Below, one piece after another: positions 1 to 6,004 of a stretch of DNA of 7,653 nucleotides. A program made the translations under genes and the position numbers. The first letter of the stretch is position 1. Each line of letters starts with the position of its first letter. Below the pieces are notes generated by a model. The model saw only the letters and a program-made list of their open reading frames with translations. It did no database searches and was not told the DNA's origin. Where the stretch lies: the NCBI GenBank assembly GCA_905215765.1, contig CAJMRP010000091.1, positions 1 through 7,653 of the forward strand. The letters run 5' to 3'. Source of the stretch: an uncultured bacterium (GTDB taxonomy: Bacteria > Actinomycetota > Coriobacteriia > Coriobacteriales > Coriobacteriaceae).

Positions 1-1171
1 CATCGGCGGCGATGGTGGTCAGGAACTGGTCGAACTCATCGTCGTGGCGAAGCTCCAGCAGGTCGCCCTTGCCCACGGGCTCAAACAACTCAATGCGGGC
101 GATGGCGGCGCGGCGACGACGGTCGTCGGGTTTGAGCCCACGCACGTCGCGGTTGGCCAGACGGCTGCCCAGCACCGTGCCCACAATCTGGCCGCGGTTG
201 TTGGAGCGCTCGTAGCTCATCATCTCGTCGCCCGAGGTGCCGTCTTGGTAGGCGTGCGTAAAGTCGCGGTTAAAGCAGCGCTTGAGCTGGCGCTGGCGGG
301 CGTCCTCCTCGTGCTTATCTAGGGCGACCCCGGCCAGCATGTCATCGATCTGATGACGGTACACATCGACGATGGAGTATACGTAATCGGGTGCCTTCAT
401 GCGGCCCTCGAGCTTGAGCGATGCGGCGCCGGCGTCATACAGACGGCGAACGAGCTGCGAAGTGTTGGTGTCGCGCGGGCATAGAGCGCGCTCGCGACCG
501 GCAGGGGAGAGCGCGCGGCCGTTCTCGTCGATCAGCTCGTAAGGCAGGCGACAGGGCTGAGCACACATGCCGCGGTTGGCCGAGCGGCCCGCCATGGCAA
601 AGCTCGACAGCAGACACAGGCCCGAGTAGCAAAAGCAGATGGCGCCGTGGCTAAAGACCTCCAGGTCAACGTCGGGCGCGGCATTGTGAATGGCGGCGAT
701 CTCGTCGATGGAAAGCTCGCGCGAGAGGGTCACGCGATCGGCGCCCTGCTCGCGGCACCAGATAGTTCCACGGTCATCGTGGATGTTCGCTTGGGTCGAG
801 ATGTGTGTCTCGATGCCGGGCATGGTGCGCTTGACCTCAAAGAACAGACCCCAGTCCTGGATAATGAAGGCATCGGCGCCCAGCGTGGAGCAGCGGTGGA
901 TGAGTTGCAGCGCATCGCCCATCTCGGACTGCTTGATGACGATGTTGACCGTGACGTAGACGCGCGAGCCGGCCAGGTGCGCAGCGCGGCAGGCCTGCTC
1001 AAAGGCCTCGTCGGTAAAGTTCGTTGCCTTGCGGCGGGCGTTGAAGCTGCCCATGCCGCAATAGATGGCGTCTGCCCCCGCGGCGAGTGCGGCGGCAAAG
1101 GGCTCCGGGCCTCCGGCGGGGGCCAAGAGCTCGGGTCTGCGGTTGGTGGTTCGACTGGCGGTTGCGGTCAT
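1..1171 (-). CDS. Peptidase U32 family protein (N-terminal part, cut by window start)
   Basis: The gene reads leftward from the ATG at 1171 and is open through the window edge; 390 codons are visible. Seen: ELLAPAG near residues 14-20, typical of the U32 N-terminus; the U32 signature at residues 171-189 (E-x-F-x-x-G-A-I-C-x4-G-x-C-x-L-S); the cysteine set C179, C186, C203 and C207 in the HGA...SGLC...NRGMCAQPC context; and SLKLEGRMKAPDYV at 251-264. Known of the family: although named peptidases, well-studied members (TrhP, RlhA) act in tRNA or 23S rRNA hydroxylation, and the conserved cysteines are thought to carry an Fe-S cluster. Residues after about 280 probably begin the longer RlhA-like C-terminal extension; where the protein ends cannot be seen. 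An AGGCAGG purine stretch precedes the ATG. It is divergent from ridA and shows no evident tie to the purine genes. The family is certain; RNA modification rather than proteolysis is an inference. Confidence 0.93.
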   Translation of the reverse strand, partial: MTATASRTTNRRPELLAPAGGPEPFAAALAAGADAIYCGMGSFNARRKATNFTDEAFEQACRAAHLAGSRVYVTVNIVIKQSEMGDALQLIHRCSTLGADAFIIQDWGLFFEVKRTMPGIETHISTQANIHDDRGTIWCREQGADRVTLSRELSIDEIAAIHNAAPDVDLEVFSHGAICFCYSGLCLLSSFAMAGRSANRGMCAQPCRLPYELIDENGRALSPAGRERALCPRDTNTSQLVRRLYDAGAASLKLEGRMKAPDYVYSIVDVYRHQIDDMLAGVALDKHEEDARQRQLKRCFNRDFTHAYQDGTSGDEMMSYERSNNRGQIVGTVLGSRLANRDVRGLKPDDRRRRAAIARIELFEPVGKGDLLELRHDDEFDQFLTTIAAD

Positions 1172-1203
1172 ATCCTGCCTTTCAAAATGCTCAGATACTC
1201 AAA

Positions 1204-1209
1204 AGTATA
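1204..1209 (-). promoter_or_regulatory. Possible -10 element of the U32 gene
   Basis: Read on the minus strand this is TATACT, a 5/6 match to the sigma-70 -10 hexamer, 32 bp upstream of the U32 start codon. No convincing -35 lies 16-18 bp further upstream, so the call rests on one hexamer only. Confidence 0.3.
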
Positions 1210-1276
1210 GTGGCGCCGTCGCGATGGACGATGCCCGCAGCCTAAGCAGGACAAAGTCTTCAGCAGCCCCTCAGGC

Positions 1277-1350
1277 AAAACTGACCCCTTTTCCTCCGTT
1301 CCTAAGGGATCACGGGATCCGAAGGGGACGGAGGAAAAGGGGTCAGTTTT
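1277..1350. repeat. 74-bp near-perfect palindromic element
   Basis: Two perfect 23-bp inverted arms (1277-1299 and 1328-1350) flank a 28-bp core that continues the same dyad: GGATC at 1307-1311 pairs with GATCC at 1316-1320 around a 4-nt loop. Only about three positions (1304-1306 against 1321-1323) fail to pair, and two further pairs would be G-U. As RNA it would be one very stable hairpin followed by five T residues, like an intrinsic terminator. However, it lies between two divergent genes and outside both likely transcripts, so normal termination does not explain it. A degenerate copy of one arm plus part of the core lies at 2010-2043, which points to a dispersed REP- or MITE-like repeat family. 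Confidence 0.85.
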
Positions 1351-1398
1351 TAGGCAGGTTGCCAGTCACGCCGTTCAGCGGCCCGTACGCGCCGTTGG

Positions 1399-1416
1399 GC
1401 GATAAAATATTATCGC
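1399..1416. promoter_or_regulatory. 18-bp dyad just upstream of the ridA promoter
   Basis: GCGATAA and TTATCGC form a perfect 7-bp inverted repeat around AATA. It lies 15 bp upstream of the putative ridA -35 hexamer, in a locally AT-rich patch of a GC-rich region, and is followed by TCTGATAATAAT. The position suits an operator for an activator or dimeric repressor; which protein binds it is unknown. Confidence 0.4.
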
Positions 1417-1431
1417 AATCTGATAATAATC

Positions 1432-1460
1432 TTGCATCAGGCAAAATCATCCCCTACTAT
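1432..1460 (+). promoter_or_regulatory. Putative ridA promoter
   Basis: TTGCAT at 1432-1437 and TACTAT at 1455-1460 are separated by exactly 17 bp, matching a sigma-70-type promoter at 3/6 and 4/6 positions. Transcription would start near 1467, leaving an 80-nt leader before the ridA ATG. The spacing and AT-rich setting support it; the hexamers are only moderate. Confidence 0.45.
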
Positions 1461-1548
1461 CCCAATCAAGCGCGGTGTTCAGACCGAACTGTGCCTCCCG
1501 GTGTGAACGCCGCGCTCACGCTCTCTATTTGATCGTAAGGAGAAAAAC

Positions 1549-1926
1549 ATGAGCAAGACCGTCGTGTCTTCCGATAACGCGCCCGCAGCCATCGGCCCGT
1601 ATTCCCCCGGCATCCAGACCGGCAACATGGTGTTCCTGTCGGGCCAGCTGGGCATCGATCCCGCGACCGGCAAGATGCCGGAGGGCGTCGAGGCCCAGGC
1701 TAAGCAGTCCCTTGCTAACGTCGAGGCCCTGCTGACTGCTGCCGGTGCCACCTTTGCCGATGTCGTCAAGACCACGGTCTACCTGGCTGACATCGCCGAC
1801 TTCGCCGCCGTGAACGAGATTTACGCCTCCAAGTTCGAGGCCCCGTTCCCCGCGCGCAGCGCCTTCCAGGTTGCAGCTCTTCCGGCTGGCGGTCTGGTCG
1901 AGATTGAGGTCGTCGCCGCTCTCTAA
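1549..1926 (+). CDS. ridA: RidA family reactive imine/enamine deaminase
   Basis: A complete 125-residue protein, the usual RidA length, with the start fixed by TAAGGAG six bases before the ATG. RidA trimers in the cytosol hydrolyse 2-aminoacrylate and related enamines or imines released by PLP enzymes, giving ketoacids (pyruvate from aminoacrylate) and ammonia, and so protect PLP enzymes from damage. Seen: NAPAAIGPYSPG with Tyr18, the strand around Ser31, VVKTTVYLADIADFAAVN, and PARSAFQVAALP with Arg103, the residue equivalent to the carboxylate-binding Arg105 of E. coli RidA; Glu118 matches its Glu120. All key residues are kept, so true RidA activity is expected rather than an Arg-less Rid subgroup. 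It is monocistronic with its own promoter and terminator and converges on the regulator gene. Its proximity to purine genes may be functional (see findings). Confidence 0.96.
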   Translation: MSKTVVSSDNAPAAIGPYSPGIQTGNMVFLSGQLGIDPATGKMPEGVEAQAKQSLANVEALLTAAGATFADVVKTTVYLADIADFAAVNEIYASKFEAPFPARSAFQVAALPAGGLVEIEVVAAL

Positions 1927-1956
1927 GGCGTTGGCAACAGCTAAACATGACATGCA

Positions 1957-1994
1957 AAAAGACCCTGCAGCACTTGTGAGCTGCAGGGTCTTTT
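1957..1994. terminator. Bidirectional intrinsic terminator between ridA and the regulator gene
   Basis: A perfect 14-bp inverted repeat (1957-1970 and 1981-1994, AAAAGACCCTGCAG with its complement) encloses a 10-nt loop. The GC-rich stem is flanked by a T run on either strand. It lies 30 bp past the ridA stop and about 55 bp past the stop of the convergent regulator gene, so it can end both transcripts. Confidence 0.92.
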
Positions 1995-2009
1995 GTCAAG
2001 CGATGCGGC

Positions 2010-2043
2010 AAAATGATCCGTTTTCCTCTGTCCCCAAGGGATC
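2010..2043. repeat. Degenerate partial copy of the 1277-1350 palindrome
   Basis: This stretch aligns to the left arm and start of the core of the 74-bp palindrome: AAAA, TGATCCGTTTTCCTCTGT, then CCCCAAGGGATC. It differs by a one-base gap and about five substitutions over about 35 bases. The second arm is missing, so it cannot fold into the full hairpin. It lies immediately beyond the 3' end of the regulator gene. Confidence 0.7.
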
Positions 2044-2049
2044 GGCGGG

Positions 2050-2706
2050 TTAGCCCTCCTTGCGAACTTTTTGCAGGTAGCGGTAGACGCTGGGCTCCGA
2101 GATGCCCAGCGCGGCGGCAGCGCAGGCAACAGCGCCCTTGAGCATAAATACACCGTTGCCGTTAAGGTGGCGAATCACGTCCACGCGATCGGTCTGCCCA
2201 AGCGAGGCGACATCCTGTCCGCGGCTTTCGAGCAACTCGGAAATACTGCGGTCGATGAGCTCCTGTGTAGACTCCGAAAGACTTTCGACCTCTATAGACG
2301 CGGGCTCCGCCTGCCTTGGCACAGCGTCGAAGCACGCCATGAGTTGTTGCGCCATGGCATTGATGGAGCGCACGGTCGAGAGGTCGGTGTTGACGCAGAG
2401 CATGCCGACGATCTCGTTATCCTCGCGGATAAAGTACGTCGCCGACTCCAACGTCTTGCCACCGGCGCCGCGCCCCTCGTAGCCCGTAATAAACGGCAGG
2501 TCGCGATACTTGGCGTCGTGCATGATCTTGAGTGCCAGATCGGTGGCGGGACCGCCGACCTTGCGGCCGCTCACGATGCCGTTGCGAATATCGACGATGG
2601 CATGGTCGGGATCCGAGAAATCGTGCAGCACGATTTCGCTGTTTTTGCCGAGTATCTGCTCCAGGAAATCGACCATCGGCAAAAAGCGACGTACGGTCTC
2701 GTTCAC
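2050..2706 (-). CDS. YheO/DauR-type PAS and helix-turn-helix transcriptional regulator
   Basis: A 218-residue protein from a GTG at 2706. Seen: an N-terminal YheO-like PAS domain (about residues 8-125) opening with FLEQILGKNSEIVLHDF, with NGIVSGRKVGGPATD and GKTLESATYFI further on; a polar linker (about 130-160); and a C-terminal HTH (about 165-216) with DRVDVIRHLNGNGVFMLKGA and ALGISEPSVYRYL. This order is that of the family containing E. coli YheO and DauR. The GTG is preferred because AAGGAG lies six bases upstream and the family's first conserved block begins soon after; longer starts at 2847 or 2757 would add residues without a ribosome site. It is divergent from the permease, so it probably controls the permease-ssnA-ygfK genes in response to a small ligand, possibly a purine or catabolite. 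Ligand and sign of control are unknown. Confidence 0.9.
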   Translation of the reverse strand: MNETVRRFLPMVDFLEQILGKNSEIVLHDFSDPDHAIVDIRNGIVSGRKVGGPATDLALKIMHDAKYRDLPFITGYEGRGAGGKTLESATYFIREDNEIVGMLCVNTDLSTVRSINAMAQQLMACFDAVPRQAEPASIEVESLSESTQELIDRSISELLESRGQDVASLGQTDRVDVIRHLNGNGVFMLKGAVACAAAALGISEPSVYRYLQKVRKEG

Positions 2707-2712
2707 GGGCAA

Positions 2713-2718
2713 CTCCTT
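2713..2718 (-). promoter_or_regulatory. Shine-Dalgarno site that fixes the regulator's GTG start
   Basis: On the minus strand this reads AAGGAG, six bases upstream of the GTG at 2704-2706. No comparable site precedes the in-frame ATG codons further upstream. Confidence 0.8.
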
Positions 2719-2942
2719 GGGGTGAAATCGGAAATGTTCATAACAATTTTTTCTCATGGTAACACGGTGTCTATTGACTCGCATATTCGCAGGTACATTG
2801 CGTAATACGGACGAGCGGTAGGAATTTGGCGGTAAACGGTCGACCAAAAGAAAAGTTAGATGTTATTTTGATCAGACACTTTTCTGACCTGCGGAAATGC
2901 ATTGTCTCAGCTCAAGAATAGTCTGATAACAAAAAATTATTA

Positions 2943-2971
2943 TTGAGAATGAGAATCATCTTTAATACGAT
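2943..2971 (+). promoter_or_regulatory. Promoter of the permease (purine) operon
   Basis: TTGAGA at 2943-2948 (5/6 match to the -35 consensus) and TACGAT at 2966-2971 (4/6 match to the -10) are exactly 17 bp apart. Transcription would begin near 2978, giving a leader of about 80 nt before the ATG at 3059. This also rules out the in-frame ATG at 2972 as the start. Confidence 0.6.
2945..2963. promoter_or_regulatory. Fur-box-like sequence over the permease promoter
   Basis: GAGAATGAGAATCATCTTT matches 14 of 19 positions of the classical Fur box GATAATGATAATCATTATC, as compared by eye. It overlaps the -35 hexamer and fills the promoter spacer, the usual position for a repressor. Fur-family control is an inference; the site could belong to another regulator. 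Confidence 0.4.
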
Positions 2972-3058
2972 ATGCAACGAAGGCACAACCTCACCCCCGC
3001 ACTACGTCACAATAGAGCGTTAGATGCGAAAACAACTATTTCGAGGATTGGTGGTCAA

Positions 3059-4453
3059 ATGGCCCAGGAGACGGTTACGAACGGCACTGAAGCCCTGTTT
3101 ACTCGCGAGGGCATGCCGCCCGTTAAGGAAATGATCCCGTGTGCCCTTCAGCACGTACTGGCATCGTTTGCCGGCATCATTACCCCGGCGGTCATCATGG
3201 CCGGCGTCTACGGCTTTAATAGCCAGCAGAGCACCGACATCATTCAGGTTGCGCTCATTCTTTCGGCAATCGACACGGCCCTTCAGGCCTTCGCCCCCTT
3301 CCGTCGCATCGGCGGCGGCCTGCCCATCGTCATGGGCGTTTCGTTCGCGTTCCTGCCGGCCCTGCAGGCCATGGGCGCCTCGGGCTTTAGCTTTGGCGCG
3401 CTGCTGGGCGGCGAGATTGTCGGCGGTGCCGTCGCGGTCCTCTTTGGTTTGGCCTACAGCAAGATTAAGTGGCTGTTCCCGCCCGTCGTGACCGGTACGG
3501 TCATCTTCTCCATCGGCGTTTCGCTGTATCCCACGGCCGTCAAGTATATGGCCGGCGGCATGGGTGCGCCGCTGTGGGGCACCCCGCAGGCCTGGTGCGT
3601 CGCTCTTATCACCTTCGCCGTGGTCTTTGCGCTCGCCAACTTTGGCAAGGGCACGCTCAAGCTGGGATCCGTGTTCTTTGGCATGATCGTCGGTATGATC
3701 GTCTCCATCCCCTTTGGCATGATTGACTTCTCCAGCGTCGCTACCGCTCAGGTCTTCGCCCTTCCCAAGCTCATGCCCTACGCGCTCGAGTTTGATCCCG
3801 AGGTCTGCATTACCCTCGCCGTCGTGTTCCCCATGGTCGCCATCCAGGTTATCGGTGACGTCTCCGCCGCTTGCCTGGGCTCCATCGACCGTATGCCTAC
3901 CGAGCGCGAGCTCTCCGGCGCTATCGTGTCCCAGGGCCTCACCTCTATGGTCGGCGGCCTGCTGGGCGGTCTTCCCACCAGCGCCCTTGGCCAGAACGTG
4001 GGCATCATCTGCTCCAACAAGGTCGTCAACAAGTGGGTCTTTGTGATCATCGCGGCCGTCTTTGCCATTGCCGGTCTGTTCCCGCAGCTCTCTGCCGTCC
4101 TTTCCGCTATCCCGCAGCCCGTCATCGGCGGCGCGACCGTCGGCGTCTTTGGCACCATCACCATGAATGGCGTGCGCATGTTCACCCGCGAGGGCCTCAC
4201 GCAGCGCACTACCACCATCGTCGGTACCTCCGTCGTCTTTGGCCTGGGTATCTGGATGGCCAGCGGTTGCCTTGCCGGCGAGGGTATGCCCGCCTGGGTG
4301 TCCACCGTCATCGGCTCCAATGCCGTAACCCCCACCGCCATCATGGCCATTGTCCTTAACCTGATCCTTCCGCAGACGCCGGTCGTGGCTCAGCACATCG
4401 ATGCCGCCAAGGACGCTGCCGTGGATCTGGTCTTGCCCGAGAGCAAGAAGTAA
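3059..4453 (+). CDS. NCS2 family purine (uric acid/xanthine) permease
   Basis: A 464-residue integral membrane protein of normal length for nucleobase:cation symporter-2 carriers, with 12-14 hydrophobic segments from about residue 27 to 440. Seen: QHVLASFAG at 31-39 (the TM1 Gln-His of the family), GGGLPIVMGVSFAF at 85-98, IGDVSAACLGSIDR at 265-278, and GLPTSALGQNVG at 304-315, which holds the family's QN pair (Q312, N313). The family imports uracil, xanthine, uric acid or other purines with protons or sodium. Purine is favoured here because ssnA and ygfK follow. The ATG at 3059 is chosen over 2972, which lies at the promoter -10; ribosome contact is weak (GAGG and GGTGG upstream). Odd features: positions corresponding to the essential TM8 glutamate and TM9 aspartate of E. 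coli XanQ are Gln263 and Gln292, and the motif threonine is Asn320. Substrate is therefore unsure. Confidence 0.93.
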   Translation: MAQETVTNGTEALFTREGMPPVKEMIPCALQHVLASFAGIITPAVIMAGVYGFNSQQSTDIIQVALILSAIDTALQAFAPFRRIGGGLPIVMGVSFAFLPALQAMGASGFSFGALLGGEIVGGAVAVLFGLAYSKIKWLFPPVVTGTVIFSIGVSLYPTAVKYMAGGMGAPLWGTPQAWCVALITFAVVFALANFGKGTLKLGSVFFGMIVGMIVSIPFGMIDFSSVATAQVFALPKLMPYALEFDPEVCITLAVVFPMVAIQVIGDVSAACLGSIDRMPTERELSGAIVSQGLTSMVGGLLGGLPTSALGQNVGIICSNKVVNKWVFVIIAAVFAIAGLFPQLSAVLSAIPQPVIGGATVGVFGTITMNGVRMFTREGLTQRTTTIVGTSVVFGLGIWMASGCLAGEGMPAWVSTVIGSNAVTPTAIMAIVLNLILPQTPVVAQHIDAAKDAAVDLVLPESKK

Positions 4454-4648
4454 CCAATTCGGTGCTATTCGTCGGCGGACGCATCGCCTCGTCCGCCGAC
4501 GTCATGCGGCGCCAAGCCGCACTTCAAAGGGTTTGTCCCTTTGGTGAAGCGTTGACGGGAGAGGGCCCGTTTCCGGTGTAGGCCGGCGCTTCGCACTCCG
4601 CCATGTCAGAGGTGTCAAACCCCGCCTCTGATGTTGAAGGGAGCATCC
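4454..4648 (+). other. Hairpin-rich gap between permease and ssnA
   Basis: 195 bp without a supported gene, containing five consecutive inverted repeats. Stems are at 4471-4481/4490-4500 (11 bp, perfect), 4505-4510/4516-4521, 4525-4531/4537-4543, 4555-4559/4566-4570 and 4606-4612/4625-4631. None is followed by a T run, so they are not standard intrinsic terminators. The last stem ends six bases before the ssnA Shine-Dalgarno site. Possible roles are RNA processing or stability elements, attenuation, or a leader element controlling ssnA translation. Confidence 0.6.
4637..4643 (+). promoter_or_regulatory. Shine-Dalgarno site that fixes the ssnA start
   Basis: AAGGGAG lies five bases before the ATG at 4649. 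The in-frame ATG at 4631 has no such site and lies partly inside the hairpin stem at 4625-4631, so the shorter protein is preferred. Confidence 0.8.
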
Positions 4649-6004
4649 ATGCTTCTGGTCGCTAACGGTTCCGTTTTTACCCGCAACGCTCAGACCCCGT
4701 TTATTCCAAACGGTGCGGTCGCCATTGACGGAGATACGATCGTCGAAGTAGGTCCCGAGTGCGAGCTCAAGGCCAAGTACCCGGATGCCGAGTACGTCGA
4801 CGCCCAGGGCAACCTCATCATGCCCGGACTCATCAATTGCCACACCCACATCTACTCGGGTCTGGCCCGCGGCCTTGCCATTAAGGGCTGCAACCCCACC
4901 AACTTCCTGGAGAATCTTGAGCAGCAGTGGTGGAAGATCGACGACAACCTGACGCTCGACGGCACCAAGGCCAGCGCCTATGCCACGATTTTGGACTCCA
5001 TCCGCGATGGCGTCACTACGATCTTCGATCACCATGCGAGCTTCTGCGAGATCCCGGGAAGCCTCTTTACCATTAAGGATGCCGCTCAGGAGCTGGGCAT
5101 GCGTTCGTGCCTGTGCTACGAGGTCTCCGATCGCCGCGGCCAGGAAAAATGCGACCAGGCCATTGCCGAGAACGCCGAGTTTGCCCAGTGGGCCGCCAAG
5201 GAGCGTCGCGATAACGACAACCACATGATCGCCGCCATGTTTGGCGGACATGCCACCTTCACGCTTTCGGACGAGACCATGGATAAGATGGCCGAGGCCA
5301 ACAACGGCCTGACCGGCTTCCATATCCATGTGTGCGAGGGCATGAATGACGTGTGGGACTCCCGCCTCAACCGCGGTGGCATCAGCCCCGTCGAGCGCCT
5401 GCTGCAGCACGACCTGCTCGGTCCCGACACCATGCTCGGCCACTGCATCCACGTGACGCCCGCCGAGATGGATATCGTCAAGGAGTCCGGCACCTGGCTG
5501 GTCAACAACCCCGAATCCAATATGGGCAACGCCGTGGGCTGCGCTCCCGTGCTCGAGTTCTTCCGCCGCGGCATCCCCGTGTGCATGGGCACCGACGCCT
5601 ACACCCACGATATGCTCGAGAGCCTCAAGGTCTTCCTGATCATTCAGCGCCACAACGCCGCCATGCCCAACGTGGGCTGGTGCGAGGCCATGACGATGCT
5701 GTTCGAGAACAACGCCAAGATGGCGAGCAAGTACTTCGACCGCAAGCTCGGTGTGCTCGAGGCCGGCGCTGCCGCCGACGTCATCGTTATGGACTACAAG
5801 CCCTTTACGCCGCTGAGCGAGGAGAACATCGACGGCCACATGCTCTTTGGCATGATGGGCAAAAATTGCCGCACCACCATCATCAACGGCCGCGTCCTGT
5901 ACAAGGATCGCGAGTTCGTTGGCATTGATGAGGACAAGATCAACGCGTGGACCATGGCCGAGTCCAAGAAGCTCTGGGGCACGCTCAACGATCGCGCCTA
6001 CTAA
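4649..6004 (+). CDS. ssnA: Putative aminohydrolase SsnA (amidohydrolase superfamily)
   Basis: A complete 451-residue cytosolic enzyme matching SsnA in length and sequence character. It is a metal-dependent TIM-barrel amidohydrolase of the guanine deaminase/chlorohydrolase group. Seen: the N-terminal beta sandwich (1-55), then MPGLINCHTHIYSGLARG with metal ligands His65 and His67, GFHIHVCE with ligand His227 and catalytic Glu230, GHCIHVTP with His268, NNPESNMGN (286-294), and MGTDAYTH with the catalytic metal ligand Asp316. The C-terminus returns to the beta sandwich (LGVLEAGAAADVIVMD). All catalytic residues are present, so it should be active. SsnA is encoded beside ygfK in E. coli and in anaerobic purine/uric-acid gene clusters; its exact substrate is not settled, and a purine or ring-opened ureide is the reasonable guess. 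It lies 195 bp after the permease and 148 bp before ygfK on the same strand, probably one operon. Confidence 0.95.
   Translation: MLLVANGSVFTRNAQTPFIPNGAVAIDGDTIVEVGPECELKAKYPDAEYVDAQGNLIMPGLINCHTHIYSGLARGLAIKGCNPTNFLENLEQQWWKIDDNLTLDGTKASAYATILDSIRDGVTTIFDHHASFCEIPGSLFTIKDAAQELGMRSCLCYEVSDRRGQEKCDQAIAENAEFAQWAAKERRDNDNHMIAAMFGGHATFTLSDETMDKMAEANNGLTGFHIHVCEGMNDVWDSRLNRGGISPVERLLQHDLLGPDTMLGHCIHVTPAEMDIVKESGTWLVNNPESNMGNAVGCAPVLEFFRRGIPVCMGTDAYTHDMLESLKVFLIIQRHNAAMPNVGWCEAMTMLFENNAKMASKYFDRKLGVLEAGAAADVIVMDYKPFTPLSEENIDGHMLFGMMGKNCRTTIINGRVLYKDREFVGIDEDKINAWTMAESKKLWGTLNDRAY

Larger units (their letters stand above)
2707..3058. promoter_or_regulatory. Divergent control region between the regulator and permease genes
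   Basis: A 352-bp region that is clearly more AT-rich than its surroundings and holds no supported gene. It contains the permease promoter with its Fur-like overlap (2943-2971), a TCAGA/TCTGA inverted repeat (2872-2876 and 2883-2887), a further TCTGATAA at 2922-2929, and the permease leader (about 2978-3058). I could not identify a convincing promoter for the regulator on the minus strand. Confidence 0.6.

Noticed and set aside
647..1210. Plus-strand frame of 187 codons over the U32 gene
   Set aside because: It is the shadow of the minus-strand U32 coding sequence, whose signature and cysteine motifs are unmistakable.
1277..1350. Terminator for ridA or the U32 gene
   Set aside because: Both flanking genes are transcribed away from this point, so neither transcript ends here, despite the terminator-like T run.
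2707..2847. Longer regulator with a start at 2847 or at the ATG at 2757
   Set aside because: No Shine-Dalgarno sequence precedes either codon, whereas the GTG at 2706 has AAGGAG at ideal spacing and fits the family's N-terminus.
2972..3058. Longer permease start at the ATG at 2972
   Set aside because: The ATG directly follows the -10 hexamer, so it would precede the transcript start; the added 29 residues resemble no family N-terminus and there is no ribosome site.
2978..3058. Purine riboswitch in the permease leader
   Set aside because: The roughly 80-nt leader shows no three-stem purine-aptamer layout or conserved core that I could recognise.
3020..4396. Long minus-strand reading frame of 458 codons antisense to the permease
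   Set aside because: Its product is a low-complexity run of Gly, Asp, His, Ala and Lys with no domain, it lies exactly under a clear membrane transporter, and its length is explained by G/C-ending codons on the opposite strand.
4471..4500. Intrinsic terminator after the permease
   Set aside because: The 11-bp stem is strong but is followed by GTCATGCGG with no T run, so termination by the usual mechanism is not supported; it is reported as a structured element instead.
4502..5839. Long minus-strand reading frame of 445 codons antisense to ssnA
   Set aside because: Same pattern: no recognisable motif, rich in Val, Gly, His and Ala, and it covers a gene with all its catalytic residues intact.
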